NCBI RefSeq assembly: GCF_900103185.1
Contig: NZ_FNJD01000003.1
Coordinates: 1 to 64,000, forward strand
Length of the DNA: 64,000 bases
DNA from: Sulfitobacter litoralis
GTDB taxonomy: Bacteria; Pseudomonadota; Alphaproteobacteria; Rhodobacterales; Rhodobacteraceae
Reading direction: 5' to 3'
Both the position numbers and the translations under genes were made by a program. This document shows positions 17,484 through 25,756 of this stretch, one piece after another; position 1 is the first letter of the stretch, and every line of letters starts with the position of its first letter. The notes beneath the pieces were generated by a model that made no database searches, was not told where the DNA came from, and saw only the letters and a program-made list of their open reading frames with translations.

Positions 17484-17819
17484 AATCTCCTCAGGGACAG
17501 CACCGATGGGTATCAAGCAAGCGTCAGGGTGCTGTCAGCGCTTGCCCGACAAGCTAGTGGTGTTCGCGACCCGCCGCAAACCCCTATTTACCCCCCTTGG
17601 CCGCGAAGGGGACGTTTGCATCCACAGCATGAATTACCCAACAAAAACAGTCAGAAAGAGCCAAGCCCCAAGTAAATATGGCAAATATTGACGTTCGGTA
17701 AATGCTGCATTGCGGCATTCACAAAACTGTGTGATTCAGCCCTAGAATCCCCTTTGATCCGCGTTATGATTACGTCAATATGGGGTCGGAAACGCCTGAA
17801 ACATCATTGGAAACTGAAA
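17484..17819. promoter_or_regulatory. Divergent control region of the two FDH operons
   Basis: These 336 bases lie between the divergent accessory and structural operons and should hold both promoters. Visible are a small stem GCTTG/CAAGC (17540-17554), an A/T-rich patch with the direct repeat AAATATgGCAAATAT near 17674-17687, and an imperfect dyad AATGC...GCATT (17701-17719). A possible rightward -35/-10 pair is TTCACA (17718) and TAGAAT (17743), but its 19-base spacer is long. No known regulator consensus is recognised. Confidence 0.45.
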
Positions 17820-18386
17820 TTGAACGCACCGCTTAAATCAGCGCAAACGATGCCCGTAGGGGTTGTCCTTCGCAAGTCGCCTGGCGTGACTCGGTGGGCG
17901 AAGGTCGTTTGGCGTGCGGTTTGCGTTCTGCCGGGTGCCGACCCTGCCGACTGGAAGCTGCTGCGCACAGAAGGCGGTGTTTCTGATTATCACGTGACCA
18001 CCGTGCCGCTGACGCTGTATCGCTCTGATACAGAGGCTTATGTTCACGGCCTCGCCGCCAATGTGCCCTGCCTTTACATCATCTGCCGCGAGACCCGCGA
18101 CGCCGACCGCCCGCTTGACGTGGTGATGGTCACCGCATCGCCCTATGAGGCGCAAGACTACAGCGACAATGGCGAAGACATCGTTGAAAAGGTGATGATG
18201 ACGCCACAGGTTCACGCGTGGATCAGCGCTTATGTCGAAACGCACCACGAAGAAGAAGCCTTTGTGAAGCGGCGGCGCGACAAATACCAAGAGCCGAAAC
18301 AAGACGGCATCGGGGATGCGCGCATCTCGCAGACCTCTGATGTATACCGTGCGCCGCGTACGGTCCGTTCGGGGTCATCGCAATGA
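17820..18386 (+). CDS. DUF3305 domain protein, first gene of the FDH operon
   Basis: Small cytoplasmic protein of unknown function, a family found next to formate dehydrogenase genes. The recognisable part begins MPVGVVLRKSPGVTRWAKVV, with WRAVCVLPGADPADWKLL after it, and the tail is charged (EEEAFVKRRRDKYQEPK). The start is uncertain: the TTG at 17820 has GGAAA 7 bases upstream and gives a natural MNAPLK start (188 aa). The ATG at 17850 lacks a ribosome binding site, and the ATG at 17766 would add residues that do not look conserved. The stop overlaps the DUF3306 start by 4 bases. Confidence 0.75.
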   Translation: MNAPLKSAQTMPVGVVLRKSPGVTRWAKVVWRAVCVLPGADPADWKLLRTEGGVSDYHVTTVPLTLYRSDTEAYVHGLAANVPCLYIICRETRDADRPLDVVMVTASPYEAQDYSDNGEDIVEKVMMTPQVHAWISAYVETHHEEEAFVKRRRDKYQEPKQDGIGDARISQTSDVYRAPRTVRSGSSQ

Positions 18387-18997
18387 CCCGTCAAACCTCT
18401 TTCTGGGATCGTCGCCGCGCTGCCGTCAAAGCAGAGCAGGCCGCCGAACAACAAGCCGCCGTTGCGCAAGCCGAGGCAGAGCATCAGGCCACGCTGGCGG
18501 AAAAGACCGACGAAGACCTGCTGGCAGAGCTTGACCTACCCGATCCCGACACGATGAAGTCCGGCGATGATTTCTCGGCGTTCATGGCACGTGCCATTCC
18601 TGAACACCTGCGCCGCCGTGCGCTGCGCAAGCTGTGGGTGTCTGATCCGGCGTTGGCCTGTCTGGATGATCTGGTAGATTATGCCGACGACTACACCCAA
18701 GCGTCTGCAGTAACGAATTTCACCACAAGCTATGAGGTGGGCAAGGGGCTACGCCGCCATATCGAAGATGTCGCACGCAAAGCGGCCGCATCGCTAGAAG
18801 CGGCATCTGATACGGCAGAGGCTCCTGCGATCGACGAAGACACACAGCCCGCTGCACCGGTAGAGATCGACGCGCCCGCCGCAGTCGCTCAAGCGGACGC
18901 CCCCGCAGAAACCGCTATCGCCGACGCCGCGATAGAGGAACCCGCCGCCCTGCCCCCGCGCCGGATGGCCTTTCGTTTTGAGGAGCACCGCGCATGA
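18383..18997 (+). CDS. DUF3306 domain protein
   Basis: 204-aa cytoplasmic protein of unknown function that regularly pairs with DUF3305 beside formate dehydrogenases. It starts FWDRRRAAV, has a long charged Ala/Glu-rich helix, then the conserved block DFSAFMARAIPEHLRRRALRKLW cut here as DFSAFMARAIPEHLRRRALR (about 59-78), with DLVDYADDYT and FTTSYEVGKGLRRHI after it. The C-terminal third is low-complexity Ala/Pro/Glu. It overlaps both neighbours by 4 bases. A role in FDH assembly is inferred from conserved context only. Confidence 0.8.
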   Translation: MTRQTSFWDRRRAAVKAEQAAEQQAAVAQAEAEHQATLAEKTDEDLLAELDLPDPDTMKSGDDFSAFMARAIPEHLRRRALRKLWVSDPALACLDDLVDYADDYTQASAVTNFTTSYEVGKGLRRHIEDVARKAAASLEAASDTAEAPAIDEDTQPAAPVEIDAPAAVAQADAPAETAIADAAIEEPAALPPRRMAFRFEEHRA

Positions 18998-19602
18998 CTG
19001 CTGCCGCCCAAACCATACAGGTCTCTGCCGAAGACCGTCTGCGTGCCGATTTGTACAACTATCTTGGCGTGATGCTGGCACGGCCCGCCGACCAGATGCT
19101 GCTGGACCAGACCGCTGGCCTGTCGGGGGCCGACAGCGCCTTGGGCGAGGCGATCAACGGGCTGGCGCGTGTGGCCAAGGCCGTCACGACCAAAAAGGTG
19201 CAGACGGAATTTAACGCGCTGTTCATCGGGCTCGGCCGGGGCGAACTTTTGCCCTATGCCAGCTATTACCTAACAGGTTTTCTGAATGAAAAACCACTGG
19301 CAGCCTTGCGCAGCGACATGGCCGCACAGCGCATCAGCCGCGCCGAAAACGTCTTTGAACCCGAAGACAATATCGCATCCTTGATGGAGATGATGGGCGG
19401 CATGATCGTGGGCCGCTTTGGCACGCCCGCCAGCGATGCCGCGCAGCGGGCATTCTTTAACAAACACATCGCGCCTTGGGCTGGTCACTTCTTTACCGAC
19501 CTCCAAGGGGCCAAAAACTCCGTCCTGTATGCAGGGGTTGCCGCTGTCGGCAGCGCCTTCATGGACATCGAACGCGAAGCATTTCGTATGACGGCGGGAT
19601 AA
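18994..19602 (+). CDS. TorD/DmsD-like molecular chaperone
   Basis: 202-aa all-helical cytoplasmic chaperone of the TorD family. Such proteins bind the Tat signal of a molybdo- or tungsto-enzyme, hold it during cofactor insertion and prevent early export. The family pattern includes LYNYLGVMLARPAD near the start, FNALFIGLGRGELLPYASYY (about 71-90) and the C-terminal HIAPWAGHFFTDL. It has a good ribosome binding site (GAGGAGC) inside the previous gene and a 4-base overlap. Its natural client is the Tat-signalled FDH alpha subunit encoded downstream. Confidence 0.85.
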   Translation: MTAAAQTIQVSAEDRLRADLYNYLGVMLARPADQMLLDQTAGLSGADSALGEAINGLARVAKAVTTKKVQTEFNALFIGLGRGELLPYASYYLTGFLNEKPLAALRSDMAAQRISRAENVFEPEDNIASLMEMMGGMIVGRFGTPASDAAQRAFFNKHIAPWAGHFFTDLQGAKNSVLYAGVAAVGSAFMDIEREAFRMTAG

Positions 19603-19660
19603 CCGCACAACATCAGGCGGGGCCTTACCCCCCGCGCAACCAAGGAAAGGGGTTTAACCC

Positions 19661-19849
19661 ATGACCCAGGATACCAAAGGCACCAACCGCCGCAATTTCC
19701 TGAAACTGGCAGGAACCGCTGCACCGGCAGCCGCCGTCGCCGTGGCCACCAGCGGCACCGCCGCAGAAGCGCAGCCCGTCGATCTGCAGTCGGACCGGAT
19801 GCAGGATACCGCGCATACCCGCGCCTACCTGGAAAGCACACGCTTCTAA
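19661..19849 (+). CDS. Small twin-arginine peptide of the formate dehydrogenase region
   Basis: 62-aa protein that is almost entirely a Tat signal: NRRNFLKLAGTAAPAAAVAV, followed by a short polar tail ending AYLESTRF. It matches the formate-dehydrogenase-region Tat peptide family (TIGR02811) by pattern and position. It has a strong ribosome binding site (AAGGAAAGG). It could be a small periplasmic subunit or an assembly helper for the FDH complex; its function is not established. It lies between the chaperone and the catalytic subunit. Confidence 0.8.
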   Translation: MTQDTKGTNRRNFLKLAGTAAPAAAVAVATSGTAAEAQPVDLQSDRMQDTAHTRAYLESTRF

Positions 19850-19864
19850 TTCAGTGATCAACGA

Positions 19865-19884
19865 CCCGCGGGCCCAACCGCGGG
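19865..19884 (+). other. Hairpin between the Tat peptide gene and fdh alpha
   Basis: Perfect 7-bp stem CCCGCGG/CCGCGGG with a 6-base loop, not followed by T. It could stabilise the downstream FDH mRNA or mark a processing site. Confidence 0.45.
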
Positions 19885-19947
19885 AGGAAAACTCAGCCCC
19901 GATCCGACCCTCGCGGTCAGAGCACGCGGGCCTCTAGGGAGACTATT

Positions 19948-22926
19948 ATGCTTCGGAAAAAGACCAACGGGATGGCACGGCGGCCCCAGCGGGCGGGCAT
20001 GCTATCCGACATCGCGGAAAAATCCGTTGACCGTCGCGCGTTCCTGCGCGGGTCCGGTCTGGCCATCGGTGGCCTTGCGGCGATCGCATCGACCGCGGGC
20101 TCTGTGACGCAAGCGTCGGCAGCAACAGCCGTCAGCGGCGCGGTAGAGACGATCAAGTCGGTCTGCACCCACTGTTCGGTTGGCTGTACGGTCATTGCCG
20201 AAGTGACGAATGGCGTCTGGACGGGGCAGGAGCCCGGTTGGGACAGCCCGTTCAACCTTGGCTCGCACTGCGCCAAAGGGGCCTCGGTACGTGAGCACGC
20301 CCACGGTGAACGCCGTCTGAAATACCCGATGAAAAAAGAGGGTGGCCAGTGGGTTCGGATCAGCTGGGAACAGGCGATCAACGAAATCGGCGACAAGATG
20401 AACGTGATCCGCGAAGAAAGCGGTCCCGATTCCGTCTATTGGCTCGGCTCTGCCAAGCATAACAACGAACAGGCGTATCTGTTCCGCAAGTTCGCGGCCT
20501 ATTGGGGCACAAACAACGTCGACCACCAGGCGCGTATTTGTCACTCCACCACCGTTGCGGGCGTTGCGAACACATGGGGCTACGGCGCCATGACCAACAG
20601 CTATAACGACATCCACAACAGCCAGGCGATCTTTGTGATCGGTGGCAACCCTGCCGAGGCGCACCCTGTATCGCTGCTGCACTTGCTGAAGGCAAAAGAG
20701 CAGAACAACGCGCCGATGATCGTTTGCGATCCACGCTTTACCCGAACGGCGGCCCATGCGGATGAATATGTCCGCTTCCGTCCCGGTTCGGACGTGGCGC
20801 TGGTCTGGGGTATCCTCTGGCACATCTTCGAAAACGGGTGGGAAGACAAAGAATTCATCCGCACCCGCGTTTGGGGCATGGACCAGATCCGTGACGAAGT
20901 CGCGAAATGGACACCCGAAGAGGTTGAACGCGTTACCGGTGCACCTGCCTCCCAGCTTGAGCGCGTCGCGCGTACGCTGGCCAACAACCGTCCCGGCACC
21001 GTGATCTGGTGCATGGGTGGCACGCAGCACACCAACGGTAACAACAACACCCGCGCCTACTGCATCTTGCAACTGGCCCTTGGCAACATGGGCACCGCTG
21101 GCGGCGGCACCAACATCTTCCGTGGCCACGATAACGTGCAGGGTGCCACCGATCTGGGCGTTCTGGCGGATACACTCCCGGGCTACTACGGACTGTCCGC
21201 AGGCGCTTGGGCACACTGGGCACGGGTTTGGGAAGAAGACCTTGAATGGTTGCAATCCCGTTTCTCCAAGGCGTCGTTCAACGACACCTCGATGATGAAC
21301 CTGACCGGTATCCCCGTGAGCCGCTGGATTGACGGTGTGCTGGAAGACAAGGAAAACATCGACCAGCCGGACAACACCCGCGCGATGGTTCTGTGGGGCC
21401 ACGCGCCCAACTCGCAGACCCGCCAAAAGGAAATGGTCACGGCGATGGAAAAGCTCGACCTGATGGTTGTTGTCGATCCGTACCCAACGGTTTCCGCCGT
21501 TATGCAAGACCGTCAAGACGGGCTGTATCTGTTGCCCGCAACGACCCAGTTCGAAACGCGCGGCTCTGTCACCGCGTCCAACCGGTCGCTGCAGTGGCGT
21601 GATCAGGTCGTTGAACCCCTGTTCGAATCCAAGCCCGACCACACGATCATCAAGCTGTTCGCCGACAAGTTCGGCTTCAGCGATCGTTTGTTCAAGAACA
21701 TCGCGCTAGACGGCGATGAGCCCAACATCGAGGACCTGACCCGCGAATTCAACCGCGGCATGTGGACCATCGGATACACCGCTCAAAGCCCTGAACGCAT
21801 GAAGATGCACATGGCCAACCAGCACACCTTTGACCGCACCACCCTGCGCGCCAAGGGCGGACCTGCCGATGGCGACTTCTACGGCTTGCCATGGCCCGCT
21901 TGGGGCACCCCCGAGATGAACCACCCCGGCACGGCGAACCTGTACGATATGTCCTTGCCAGTGGCCGAAGGCGGCCTGACCTTCCGCGCCCGTTTCGGCG
22001 TCGAGCGTGACGGTGAAAGCCTGCTTGCCGACGGCGTTTACAGCGCCGGGTCCGAGATCAAGGACGGCTACCCAGAGTTCACCATGTCCATGCTGCGTGA
22101 ACTGGGCTGGGACAAAGACCTCACCGACGACGAGATGGCGGTGATCAACTATGTCGCGGGCTATCCCGAAGGCGCACCGGCGAATGCAAAGCCGAACGAG
22201 GAAGTCGGCGAAACATCGCAAACCGGCGAAACTCCGTCGGATTACGTTGCCGATACCGGTGGTGTGAACTGGAAAACCGACCTTTCGGGCGGCATCCAGC
22301 GTGTCGCGATCAAGCATGGCTGTGCCCCTTTCGGCAACGCCAAGGCCCGCGCCGTGGTCTGGACCTTCCCCGATCCGGTGCCAATCCACCGCGAGCCGCT
22401 GTACACCAACCGTCGTGATCTGGTCGCCGATTACCCGACTTATGACGACAAAAAGTTCTGGCGCCTGCCAACAATGTATAAGTCCATTCAGGAAAACGAC
22501 TTTTCCAAGGACTATCCGATCGTGCTGACCTCTGGTCGGTTGGTCGAATACGAAGGTGGCGGCGACGAAACCCGGTCCAACCCTTGGTTGGCCGAGCTTC
22601 AACAAGACATGTTTATCGAGATCAACACCCGGGACGCCAACGATCTGGGCGTGCGTGACGGGGCCGATGTCTGGGTCGAAGGCCCCGAAGGCGGCAAGAT
22701 CAAAGTGATGGCGATGGTCACGGAACGTGTCGAAAGCGGCGTGGCATTCATGCCGTTCCACTTTGGCGGCCACATGGAAGGCGTCGATTTGCGGGACAGA
22801 TATCCAGACGGGGCTGACCCTTACGTCCTGGGTGAATCCACCAACACCGCGCAAACATATGGCTATGACTCAGTAACTCAGATGCAAGAGACCAAAGCGA
22901 CCCTCTGCAAAATCTGGACAGCGTAA
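19948..22926 (+). CDS. fdhA: Formate dehydrogenase alpha (catalytic) subunit, Tat-exported
   Basis: Oxidises formate to CO2 at a bis-pyranopterin Mo or W centre in the periplasm. The 992 residues start with a Tat signal (DRRAFLRGSGLAIGGLAAIA, RR at 29-30). The N-terminal 4Fe-4S site is C73, C76, C80 and C108 (CTHCSVGC...HCAKG). The metal-ligating position is Cys198 in ARICHSTTV, where Sec-type enzymes have selenocysteine. A C-terminal molybdopterin-dinucleotide-binding domain (IVLTSGRLVEYEGGG onward) completes the fold. Beta and gamma subunits follow at once. The neighbouring tungstate importer suggests tungsten as the metal; that is inference. It matches FDH3-type membrane-bound enzymes. Confidence 0.95.
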   Translation: MLRKKTNGMARRPQRAGMLSDIAEKSVDRRAFLRGSGLAIGGLAAIASTAGSVTQASAATAVSGAVETIKSVCTHCSVGCTVIAEVTNGVWTGQEPGWDSPFNLGSHCAKGASVREHAHGERRLKYPMKKEGGQWVRISWEQAINEIGDKMNVIREESGPDSVYWLGSAKHNNEQAYLFRKFAAYWGTNNVDHQARICHSTTVAGVANTWGYGAMTNSYNDIHNSQAIFVIGGNPAEAHPVSLLHLLKAKEQNNAPMIVCDPRFTRTAAHADEYVRFRPGSDVALVWGILWHIFENGWEDKEFIRTRVWGMDQIRDEVAKWTPEEVERVTGAPASQLERVARTLANNRPGTVIWCMGGTQHTNGNNNTRAYCILQLALGNMGTAGGGTNIFRGHDNVQGATDLGVLADTLPGYYGLSAGAWAHWARVWEEDLEWLQSRFSKASFNDTSMMNLTGIPVSRWIDGVLEDKENIDQPDNTRAMVLWGHAPNSQTRQKEMVTAMEKLDLMVVVDPYPTVSAVMQDRQDGLYLLPATTQFETRGSVTASNRSLQWRDQVVEPLFESKPDHTIIKLFADKFGFSDRLFKNIALDGDEPNIEDLTREFNRGMWTIGYTAQSPERMKMHMANQHTFDRTTLRAKGGPADGDFYGLPWPAWGTPEMNHPGTANLYDMSLPVAEGGLTFRARFGVERDGESLLADGVYSAGSEIKDGYPEFTMSMLRELGWDKDLTDDEMAVINYVAGYPEGAPANAKPNEEVGETSQTGETPSDYVADTGGVNWKTDLSGGIQRVAIKHGCAPFGNAKARAVVWTFPDPVPIHREPLYTNRRDLVADYPTYDDKKFWRLPTMYKSIQENDFSKDYPIVLTSGRLVEYEGGGDETRSNPWLAELQQDMFIEINTRDANDLGVRDGADVWVEGPEGGKIKVMAMVTERVESGVAFMPFHFGGHMEGVDLRDRYPDGADPYVLGESTNTAQTYGYDSVTQMQETKATLCKIWTA

Positions 22927-22939
22927 GGAGACCAACAAG

Positions 22940-23533
22940 ATGGCAAGAGCAAAGTTTCTCTGCGACGCCGAACGCTGCATCGAATGCAACGCCTGCGTCA
23001 CAGCCTGTAAGAACGAACACGAAGTGCCGTGGGGCATCAACCGTCGCAAGGTCGTCACGATCCAAGACGGCCAACCCGGCGAACGGTCGATTTCAGTCGC
23101 GTGTATGCACTGTTCAGACGCGCCCTGTATGGCCGTCTGCCCAGTAGACTGTTTCTACCAGACCGACGACGGCATTGTCCTGCACTCCAAGGATCTCTGC
23201 ATCGGTTGTGGTTACTGCTTCTACGCCTGCCCCTTCGGCGCGCCGCAGTATCCACAGGCAGGCAACTTCGGATCGCGTGGCAAGATGGACAAATGTACCT
23301 TCTGCGCCGGTGGCCCCGAGGAAAACCACTCCGAAGCCGAATTCCAAAAGTACGGCCGCAACCGGATCGCCGAAGGCAAGCTGCCAATCTGCGCCGAGAT
23401 GTGTTCAACCAAAGCACTGCTGGCCGGTGACGGCGACGTCGTCTCGGGCATCTACCGCGAACGCGTTGTCGCACGCGGCTTTGGCTCGGGCGCTTGGGGC
23501 TGGGGCACGGCATACGAGCAAAAGGGCGGCTAA
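22940..23533 (+). CDS. fdhB: Formate dehydrogenase beta subunit (four 4Fe-4S clusters)
   Basis: 197-aa electron-transfer subunit carrying electrons from the alpha subunit to the cytochrome b subunit. Four cysteine groups are visible: CIECNACVTACKNE (about 14-27), CMHCSDAPCMAVCP, CIGCGYCFYACPFGAP, and CTFC...CAEMC. It has no signal peptide, so it is expected to travel with the Tat-exported alpha subunit. It starts 13 bases after alpha with a good ribosome binding site (AAGGAG). Confidence 0.95.
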   Translation: MARAKFLCDAERCIECNACVTACKNEHEVPWGINRRKVVTIQDGQPGERSISVACMHCSDAPCMAVCPVDCFYQTDDGIVLHSKDLCIGCGYCFYACPFGAPQYPQAGNFGSRGKMDKCTFCAGGPEENHSEAEFQKYGRNRIAEGKLPICAEMCSTKALLAGDGDVVSGIYRERVVARGFGSGAWGWGTAYEQKGG

Positions 23534-23619
23534 TCCCCCTTTCGCATATTCATGCTTTCCTTGGCCCGCTGGCACCTGCTGCTGGCGGGCCAACTATCTT
23601 TATCCTGTCGGAGGTCCCG

Positions 23620-24822
23620 ATGACATTGCTGCGCGTTCTGCTGCCTCTTATATTCCTTGTGTCCTTTGCCGGCCTCTCTGCCGCGCAGGACACCTCGGGC
23701 GATGCCTCGGTTCTAACACCGGGCCAACAGTCGCTTGAAGACATCATGGCCCGCCAACGCGGCGAGGACGTGCCTTTCGGGGCAGAGCTTCCTTTGCCGC
23801 TCGAGGGGGACGCCCCGCCGGCGGAAAGCCACCTTGGGCCGCTTGGCGCATCCTCTGATGCCGACCTATGGCGCGAGATCCGGGCGGACGCCCTGCCCGA
23901 CGCGCGCGCCAGCAACCGCGGACCTGCAGCCAAGGTGCTGATGCAGGACGGTGGCATGTGGTGGCTGAATTTCCGCCACGGCCCCCTGCTGACATATGGC
24001 AGCCTGCTGTTGGGCGTCACAGTTGTACTAATGGCGATCTTCTATCTGATCCGCGGTCGTATCCGCATCGAACACGGGCGCGCGGGCATCACCATCGAAC
24101 GGTTCAAGTTTATCGAACGGTTTGGACACTGGCTGATCGCCAGCTCCTTTATCCTGCTGGCGATCACCGGTCTGGTGTCGCTTGCCGGGCGTAAGCTGCT
24201 GATCCCGCTGTTCGGCCACGAGGCGTTTTCGACCTTTGCCATCGCGGGCAAGTGGGTGCACAACAACGTCTCATGGGCCTTTATGCTGGGGCTGGTGATG
24301 GTGTTCGTCATGTGGATCGTCCACAACCTGCCGGACCGCACTGACATCAACTGGATCCTCAAAGGCGGCGGTATCTTCGGCAAGGGCCACCCGCCCGCCA
24401 AGAAGTTCAACGCCGGTCAAAAGCTGATCTTCTGGGCCGTGATCATTCTGGGCACCTCGATCTCTGTCTCGGGTATCTCGCTGTTGTTCCCGTTCGAGCT
24501 GACAATGTTCGAACCCACGCTGGCGCTGCTGAATGATATGGGCGTGCCGCAACTGCTCGGCCTTGGTACAATAGACGCCACGCTGACCCCGCAAGAGGAA
24601 ATGCAATACGCCCAGCTGTGGCATGCGGTTATCAGCTTTGTTCTGATGGCTGTGATCATCGCGCATATCTATATCGGAACACTCGGTATGGAGGGCGCGT
24701 TTGAAGCAATGGGATCGGGAGATGTCGACCTTGAATGGGCACGCGAGCACCACAGCATCTGGGCCGACGAAGTTGTCGCAAAGCAGGGTAAACCTGCCTC
24801 TGGCACGCAGCCGGCAGAGTGA
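23620..24822 (+). CDS. fdhC: Formate dehydrogenase gamma subunit (cytochrome b)
   Basis: Membrane anchor of the complex, passing electrons through b hemes to the quinone pool. The 400-aa product has an N-terminal signal peptide (PLIFLVSFAGLSAAQ), a roughly 100-residue periplasmic stretch, then transmembrane segments beginning LLTYGSLLLGVTVVLMAIFY. Candidate heme-ligand histidines occur in GHWLIASS, KWVHNNVSWAF and QLWHAVISF/AHIYIG. I chose the ATG at 23620, with GGAGG upstream, over an upstream start that would overlap the beta subunit and lose the signal peptide. Confidence 0.92.
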   Translation: MTLLRVLLPLIFLVSFAGLSAAQDTSGDASVLTPGQQSLEDIMARQRGEDVPFGAELPLPLEGDAPPAESHLGPLGASSDADLWREIRADALPDARASNRGPAAKVLMQDGGMWWLNFRHGPLLTYGSLLLGVTVVLMAIFYLIRGRIRIEHGRAGITIERFKFIERFGHWLIASSFILLAITGLVSLAGRKLLIPLFGHEAFSTFAIAGKWVHNNVSWAFMLGLVMVFVMWIVHNLPDRTDINWILKGGGIFGKGHPPAKKFNAGQKLIFWAVIILGTSISVSGISLLFPFELTMFEPTLALLNDMGVPQLLGLGTIDATLTPQEEMQYAQLWHAVISFVLMAVIIAHIYIGTLGMEGAFEAMGSGDVDLEWAREHHSIWADEVVAKQGKPASGTQPAE

Positions 24823-24879
24823 TATGATGCGAAAAACGCCCCCCACCCAGCGTGCCAATGCGCATCAACGAGGTACTGA

Positions 24880-25011
24880 ATGAAAGCTTTTATCACTGCC
24901 ATCGTCGCCTTGGTCGTTCTTGCTGCGGGCATGAACTTTGCGTTGGACAACGCTGGGTTCTCCGCGGCCGAGCAGACCTCTTCGGATCGTAATGTCCGGC
25001 TGGGCGACTAA
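24880..25011 (+). CDS. 43-aa single-span membrane peptide after FDH gamma
   Basis: Short open frame starting at ATG 24880 with a GAG-type ribosome binding site. One hydrophobic helix (AFITAIVALVVLAAGMNFAL) is followed by a polar tail (SAAEQTSSDRNVRLGD). It lies 57 bases after the gamma subunit and 40 bases before tupB on the same strand. Similar short peptides occur next to respiratory genes in Rhodobacterales as far as I recall, but I cannot name a function. It may be a small subunit or assembly factor of the FDH complex. Confidence 0.6.
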   Translation: MKAFITAIVALVVLAAGMNFALDNAGFSAAEQTSSDRNVRLGD

Positions 25012-25051
25012 GACCGCATCCTATGCATAGCAAACTCCGACGGCCCGCCCG

Positions 25052-25756
25052 ATGAATGATATCTGGGCGGGCCTTTCTTCTGCGTTCTGGCTGGTTGTCA
25101 CCGGTGACCCCGATCTGATCGAGATTACGCTCAGGTCGTTGCAGGTCAGCCTGACCGCGCTGGTGATCGCTTCAGCCATCGCGCTGCCGTTTGGCACGTG
25201 GCTGGCCATCCGCCGTTTCCGCTTCCGTCGCACTGCGATTGCCGTGCTGAACTCGCTGATGGGTCTGCCGCCTGTCGTGGTGGGGCTGATCGTCTATCTG
25301 TTGTTGTCGCGGTCGGGCCCCTTTGGTGTGTTGGGTCTGCTGTTCACCCCCACGGCGATGATCATCGCGCAGGTGATCATCATTACCCCGCTGATTGCCT
25401 CTATTACCCATCAGGCGATGCGCGATCTTTGGGCCGAATACCATGATTTGCTGATCTCGCTGAACACCACGCCGACGCGGCGGATCCTGACGTTAATTTC
25501 GGACGGGCGGCGCGCCTTGCTGACTGCGGCGCTGGCAGGCTTTGGCCGTGCCATCGGCGAGGTCGGCGCGATCATGATCGTGGGCGGCAATATCGACCAC
25601 GCCACCCGCGTGCTGACCACCTCTATTGCGCTGGAAACCGGTAAAGGTGATTTCGCACTGGCGCTTGGGCTCGGCTTTGTTCTGATCGCGCTGGCGCTGA
25701 CCGTTAACCTGATCATCCACGCACTGTCCCGTACCGAAAGAGAGGGCAGATGGTGA
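25052..25756 (+). CDS. tupB: Tungstate ABC transporter permease
   Basis: 234-aa inner-membrane permease of a TupABC-type importer. Five to six transmembrane helices are visible, with a typical EAA loop for this family (GFGRAIGEVGAIMIVGGNID near 164-183). The first helix region LQVSLTALVIASAIALPFGT is characteristic of tungstate/molybdate permeases. The ATG has no strong ribosome binding site, so translation may depend on the upstream small gene. It overlaps tupC by 7 bases. Confidence 0.88.
   Translation: MNDIWAGLSSAFWLVVTGDPDLIEITLRSLQVSLTALVIASAIALPFGTWLAIRRFRFRRTAIAVLNSLMGLPPVVVGLIVYLLLSRSGPFGVLGLLFTPTAMIIAQVIIITPLIASITHQAMRDLWAEYHDLLISLNTTPTRRILTLISDGRRALLTAALAGFGRAIGEVGAIMIVGGNIDHATRVLTTSIALETGKGDFALALGLGFVLIALALTVNLIIHALSRTEREGRW

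Noticed and set aside
17688..17819. N-terminal extension of the DUF3305 protein
   Set aside because: Upstream residues do not resemble the family, and the region should hold promoters; the TTG at 17820 is a better start.
20539..20541. Selenocysteine in FDH alpha
   Set aside because: The codon is TGT (Cys), so no recoding is needed.
20002..21642. 546-codon open frame antisense to FDH alpha
   Set aside because: Shadow of a certain gene with family motifs; no start signals or recognisable domains.
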